A stretch of 64,000 nt of DNA from Hypomesus transpacificus (taxonomy: Eukaryota > Chordata > Actinopteri > Osmeriformes > Osmeridae). The notes under the pieces are model-generated. The model made no database searches. It worked only from the letters and a program-made list of their open reading frames with translations, and was not told the origin of the DNA. Positions 60,582 to 64,000 of this stretch are shown here, piece by piece. Position numbers and translations under genes: made by a program. Numbering within the stretch: position 1 is the first letter of the stretch; each line of letters begins with the position of its first letter. The stretch is from positions 172,327 to 236,326 of the forward strand of contig NW_025813742.1 of NCBI RefSeq assembly GCF_021917145.1. Reading direction: 5' to 3'.

Positions 60582-61880
60582 ACACGCAAGCATGTAACTT
60601 GTTGTGTTTTGATCAGCTGTTCCTCCTGAGAGTCACCCTAGAGAGAACCTGCTAGTGATCCAGCTGAAAGATGGCTCCCAGATCATCGCGTGTGCCAACA
60701 GTGAAGATGAGGCGCTGTAAGACCACCTACTAGTATCTCCTTTCTCTCTCTGTATACATCTCCCTCTCCTTGTCCCCTCACCCCTCTTTCTATCTCTCTC
60801 TCTCTCCCCCCTCACTCTCTCATTAAACACATTCAGACTGTTTAGTGTTTAACATACATGTATACATGTCCATATATAGGCTGTTTGCGACAAATATCCA
60901 TTCGTTGTCTCTTTCCTTGGCCTCACAGAGCATGGAAGTTGACTGTTATGGAGGCTAAACGAAATCCAGTAAGTTAATGAGTAACACTTCACATTGAGGT
61001 GCTACAGTGCACTACATATAAGACTATTTTAATGAGAGAATCTACTTATTGGGGCTTCTGCGAACGTTCTTTATTTAAAAAATCTATAAATGGTTCTTCT
61101 TTCATTGTAATTAGTTCTAAATAGGACATTCTAGAACTCATTGCAATCGACTTTGAGATTCAGAGGTTGCTCGATGCTAAGTAGGTGTTAATCTTCCTTA
61201 ACTATAGGCGGTGTTTACCTATGACCCGTACGATGACTCATACCAATCTGTCCCGCTCTGCGGCCACAACACCGTCAATCTCCCGCCTGGTTCAGGTAAG
61301 AACACGTTTGGACATCCACAACAAACGTGTAAAACCGATGACCCCCTTGTGTCATGTGTTGGGGAGTCAGATGGCTGAGCGGTGAGGGAGTCGGGCTAGT
61401 AATCAGAAGGTTGCTGGATCGATTCCCTGCCATGCCGAGTGACGTTGTGTCCTTGGGCAAGGCACTTCACCCTACTTGCCTCAGGGGGAATGTCCCTGTA
61501 CTTACTGTAAATCGCTCTGGATAAAATGTTCGTGTAAGTTAAATGTTCACTGATTATCATAAACCGTCCCATAGGATGATTGCTATTATTCATCATATAA
61601 CTAAATAACAACTAATAATCAAAATTTAGCACTGTATTTCACTATCTGTAATATAATCTGTAACGCTAGGAAACCTTGCTTCCGTTCCATTAAACTTGCA
61701 TTGCGTCGTCCACACCTGAGAGTAATGCGGTTCCCCTCTCACCCAGGTACACATCACGTGATCATCCAGAGGGACCCCTACGATAACTTCGGAGAGCAGA
61801 TTGTTCTGGGGATGCTCGCTGGCATGGCGGCTGGAGCTGCTATGCGCTCTTTCCTCTGGATGCCGTTTTGGTTCTGCTGA
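59492..61880 (+). CDS. plekhb1: Pleckstrin homology domain-containing family B member 1 (evectin-1 type)
   Basis: Exons 59492-59528, 60322-60474, 60617-60716, 60929-60968, 61208-61295 and 61747-61880 join in frame to 183 residues. The PH domain (about 3-108) starts LLWRKGSVLKRWKLNWCDLW and includes SLVFYKLESRREYEHRVNL and the closing tryptophan of EALAWKLTVMEA. A short linker (TYDPYDDSYQSVP, HHVIIQRDPYDNFGEQ) leads to a hydrophobic end (GMLAGMAAGAAMRSFLWM) that should anchor the protein in a membrane. Evectins are found on post-Golgi membranes and photoreceptor discs. Human PLEKHB1 has longer forms (243 residues), so an alternative exon may exist. plekhb2 is the closest alternative; the fam168a-side context favours plekhb1. 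Confidence 0.9.
61365..61532 (+). mobile_element. SINE copy in plekhb1 intron 5
   Basis: The head GATGGCTGAGCGGTGAGGGA, box B GGATCGATTCCC, the usual body, and the tail ATCGCTCTGGATAAAATGTT. In the same direction as the gene. Confidence 0.83.
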
Positions 61881-63063
61881 AAGAACCTCTGGATTCCCGC
61901 CTGTTTTTCCCTGGCCTCCCTCCTTGAGAACATGAACTGACAGCCAGGGATGCTGTAGTATGACGCAACTACTTAGTGATGCTGCTATTGGCCTCACGGC
62001 TACAACATGTTTATTTTTATCTCTCAGATTGTGTGTTTTTTTCTTCTGTTGAGAATAGTGTGAATAGGCGACCATCCTTCTTATGGTGAAGCCATCCCAA
62101 AATTGGATATGTGAGGAAATATCTTGTAAATAGATTGTGTATGTTTTGTCCTCGGTACTGTACAGTTTGGTCTGGTTATCAAATGTGTATCAAAAACAAA
62201 AATATTCTAAATTTGCCTGAGGTTTGTTGCCAAGGGGACCGCATGCTAATTTAAGCAAGTTGTGTAACATGTCATGGTCTCTGACTGCCAATTTGCTTTA
62301 GAGATTAAAAATGTATCAACCCATGTTTTATGATTCTTACGAAGTAAATGTCAAGCATCATCTGTTTGAGAGGAGGCCCCTGAGAACACCACTAGGGAGA
62401 GACAGAGTACTGTGGACAGGAACATTTCATGAGTAGGCTACTTTGAACGGTGCACGTATTGTTCAAAATAGCCTTCAAACAAGATGTTAACACTGGTCAC
62501 ATATTGTGACGCCAGCTATATGTGCTCAGGTCAAGCTGTTGACCAGATCAGTGACTGTCTTTTGGTTATAGTACATTTACATTACATTTACATTTAGTCG
62601 ACGCTCTTATCCATTGCGACTTACAGTAAGTACAGGGACATTCCCCCTGAGGCAAGTAGGGTGAAGTGCCTTGCCCAAGGACACAATGTCATTCGGCATG
62701 GCGGGGAATCAATCCGGCAACTTTCTGATTACTAGCCCGACTCCCTAACCGCTCAGCCATCTGACGCCTTCCCATACATGGCAAGGATAAAAGTCACCTG
62801 AGATGGTTTGATTGGTGTCAGTGATTTTCAGCCATGTAACAGGGAGGTCACCTGGACACAAGAGGTCATTTATTTTTATAGCTGTCGTCAGAATACGTGA
62901 CCTCACTGTTACATGGCTGAAAATGTCTGACACAACCAAAACGTTTTAGGTGTCTTCTTTTATCTTCCAGGGCAGGCCTATAAAGTGATAACTCAGTTAG
63001 AATGTCTAAAGACAATGTTGCAACTGTCTTATATTTTCCTTTAAAACTGTTATGAATAATAAA
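61881..63063 (+). other. plekhb1: plekhb1 3' UTR and downstream sequence
   Basis: ATTAAA at 62304-62309 and AATAAA at 63058-63063 are candidate polyadenylation signals. A SINE lies between them at 62571-62767. No coding exon is seen. Confidence 0.4.
62571..62767 (-). mobile_element. SINE copy downstream of plekhb1
   Basis: A reverse-orientation copy with a TGTAAATGTAATGTAAA tail and the complete body and head. The CATTTAGTC tail word is fused to GACGCTCTTATCC, showing a small internal deletion. Confidence 0.85.
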
Positions 63064-63329
63064 AGTCGAGTTAGGAAAGTCATCACTTATTTAACATGCA
63101 TACTGCATAAAGTGTGAGTGAGCACTTAAAACTTAAGGTAAAATACAACTCAGTAAATCCACTCTAGAATTGCCTACAAAAATAGGTAAGAAAAATAATC
63201 TCATTAGTAGAAAAACGTAAACGTTCTAAATATGTAAACATCCAAAGATCGCCTCAAGAAAACTCAAGGAAAAACAACCGAAAAACAACTTAGATATTTC
63301 CGCAAAATATCAAAACAGTTCTAATTCAG

Positions 63330-63474
63330 TTGCATTATGGGACACGGATGATTGACACGGCAGCCATTTTCCTTCTGGACTCCCAGCTTCCATTGTGTGA
63401 GAGATAGTAAATACTGACACTGGTGACAACCATAACATTTATTTCTCAACGAAAAAACGTGTGTATTCACTCCA
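63330..63474 (+). promoter_or_regulatory. Possible promoter and first exon
   Basis: The stretch contains GCAGCCATTTTCC, a YY1-like word common at housekeeping start sites, and ends CACTCCAG followed by GTAAGTTCCC, a strong donor. No downstream exon falls in the window. A second GCCGCCAT word occurs near 63890. It could instead be part of a repeat. Confidence 0.25.
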
Positions 63475-64000
63475 GGTAAGTTCCCAATTTTACCATATAT
63501 TTTTGTCTAAAACACTTAATCACCGTTTTATAAAAGTTTTTGATTTGTTAAACTTAATTTTATATCAAAATAGGCTTTTATTCTTACGGTGTAGAAATGG
63601 AGAATCGACTGCCGCGATGCCAGAGAAAGGGGCTTTCTACTTCCACTGGTTCAGGCAGAGAGAACATTCCGCTCCACTTTCATGTGCATTTTTACTTCGC
63701 TCAAACGATGTAAACAAACGTTCGCCTGCAACTCTAAGCGAGTTTTAGGATACCTGAATTTGTCTACTTTGATATCCTAATATTCGATGTCACATTTATT
63801 TTGTAGTTTTTGAGAGATTTTTAAAAGTTTATGTCCCGCTCTTTGCCTTAACATTGGTAGGCTCATTCGATTGCTCCTCCATCTGAGGCCGCCATAATCT
63901 TGCGGTTAGAGGCGGGACTACATTCATCCCACCCGCCCCTATGGACTGCACAAAATGACTCGATTGGTCCTAGACTACGACATTGACGATCGGATTGGAT

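Overview
The window is nuclear DNA from a ray-finned (teleost) fish. The evidence is intron-split vertebrate genes with short introns, a dense tRNA-derived fish SINE family, Tc1 and hAT DNA transposons, and long CT/GA microsatellites. The species cannot be fixed from the sequence. There are no prokaryotic features, CRISPR arrays or convincing RNA genes. Genes were recognised from remembered vertebrate orthologues. Exon limits were read by hand, requiring GT/GC-AG borders and an unbroken frame.

Layout, left to right: the C-terminal half of myo7a (+, 24 exons, 88-9594); gdpd4 (-, 15 coding exons, 12004-17686); a gene-poor stretch; aqp11 (+, 3 exons, 23957-25965); clns1a (-, 6 exons, 28709-33838); rsf1 (-, 16 exons, 37239-49931); the last four exons of fchsd2 (-, 52630-53900), cut by a 100-N assembly gap; a stretch with a possible first exon on the minus strand near 57.3 kb; and plekhb1 (+, 6 exons, 59492-61880). 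This is not an operon. The genes act separately: actin motor of hair cells and photoreceptors, membrane glycerophosphodiesterase, intracellular aquaporin, Sm-protein assembly chaperone, chromatin-remodelling subunit, F-BAR/SH3 endocytic adaptor, and PH-domain membrane protein. What links them is conserved neighbourhood, matching human 11q13 with local reshuffling: pak1 is not seen, the order of aqp11 and clns1a is swapped, and fchsd2/plekhb1 sit close to rsf1.

The most interesting signals are: (i) rsf1 enlarged to about 2,153 residues by a Lys/Thr/Asp repeat array with exact 105-bp (35-residue) higher-order periods; (ii) copies of one SINE family whose A/T-rich tail repeatedly lies next to splice sites; (iii) a nearly intact Tc1 element with IR/DR ends in rsf1 intron 4, its transposase broken by one frameshift; (iv) a 1,690-bp hAT-type element in clns1a with perfect 30-bp ends and an 8-bp target duplication; (v) a myo7a exon without a usable donor beside a tandem repeat; (vi) two GC-AG introns; and (vii) unusual pore motifs in aqp11. 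None of these amounts to a new biological system. The SINE/splice-site pattern and the rsf1 array are the best leads.
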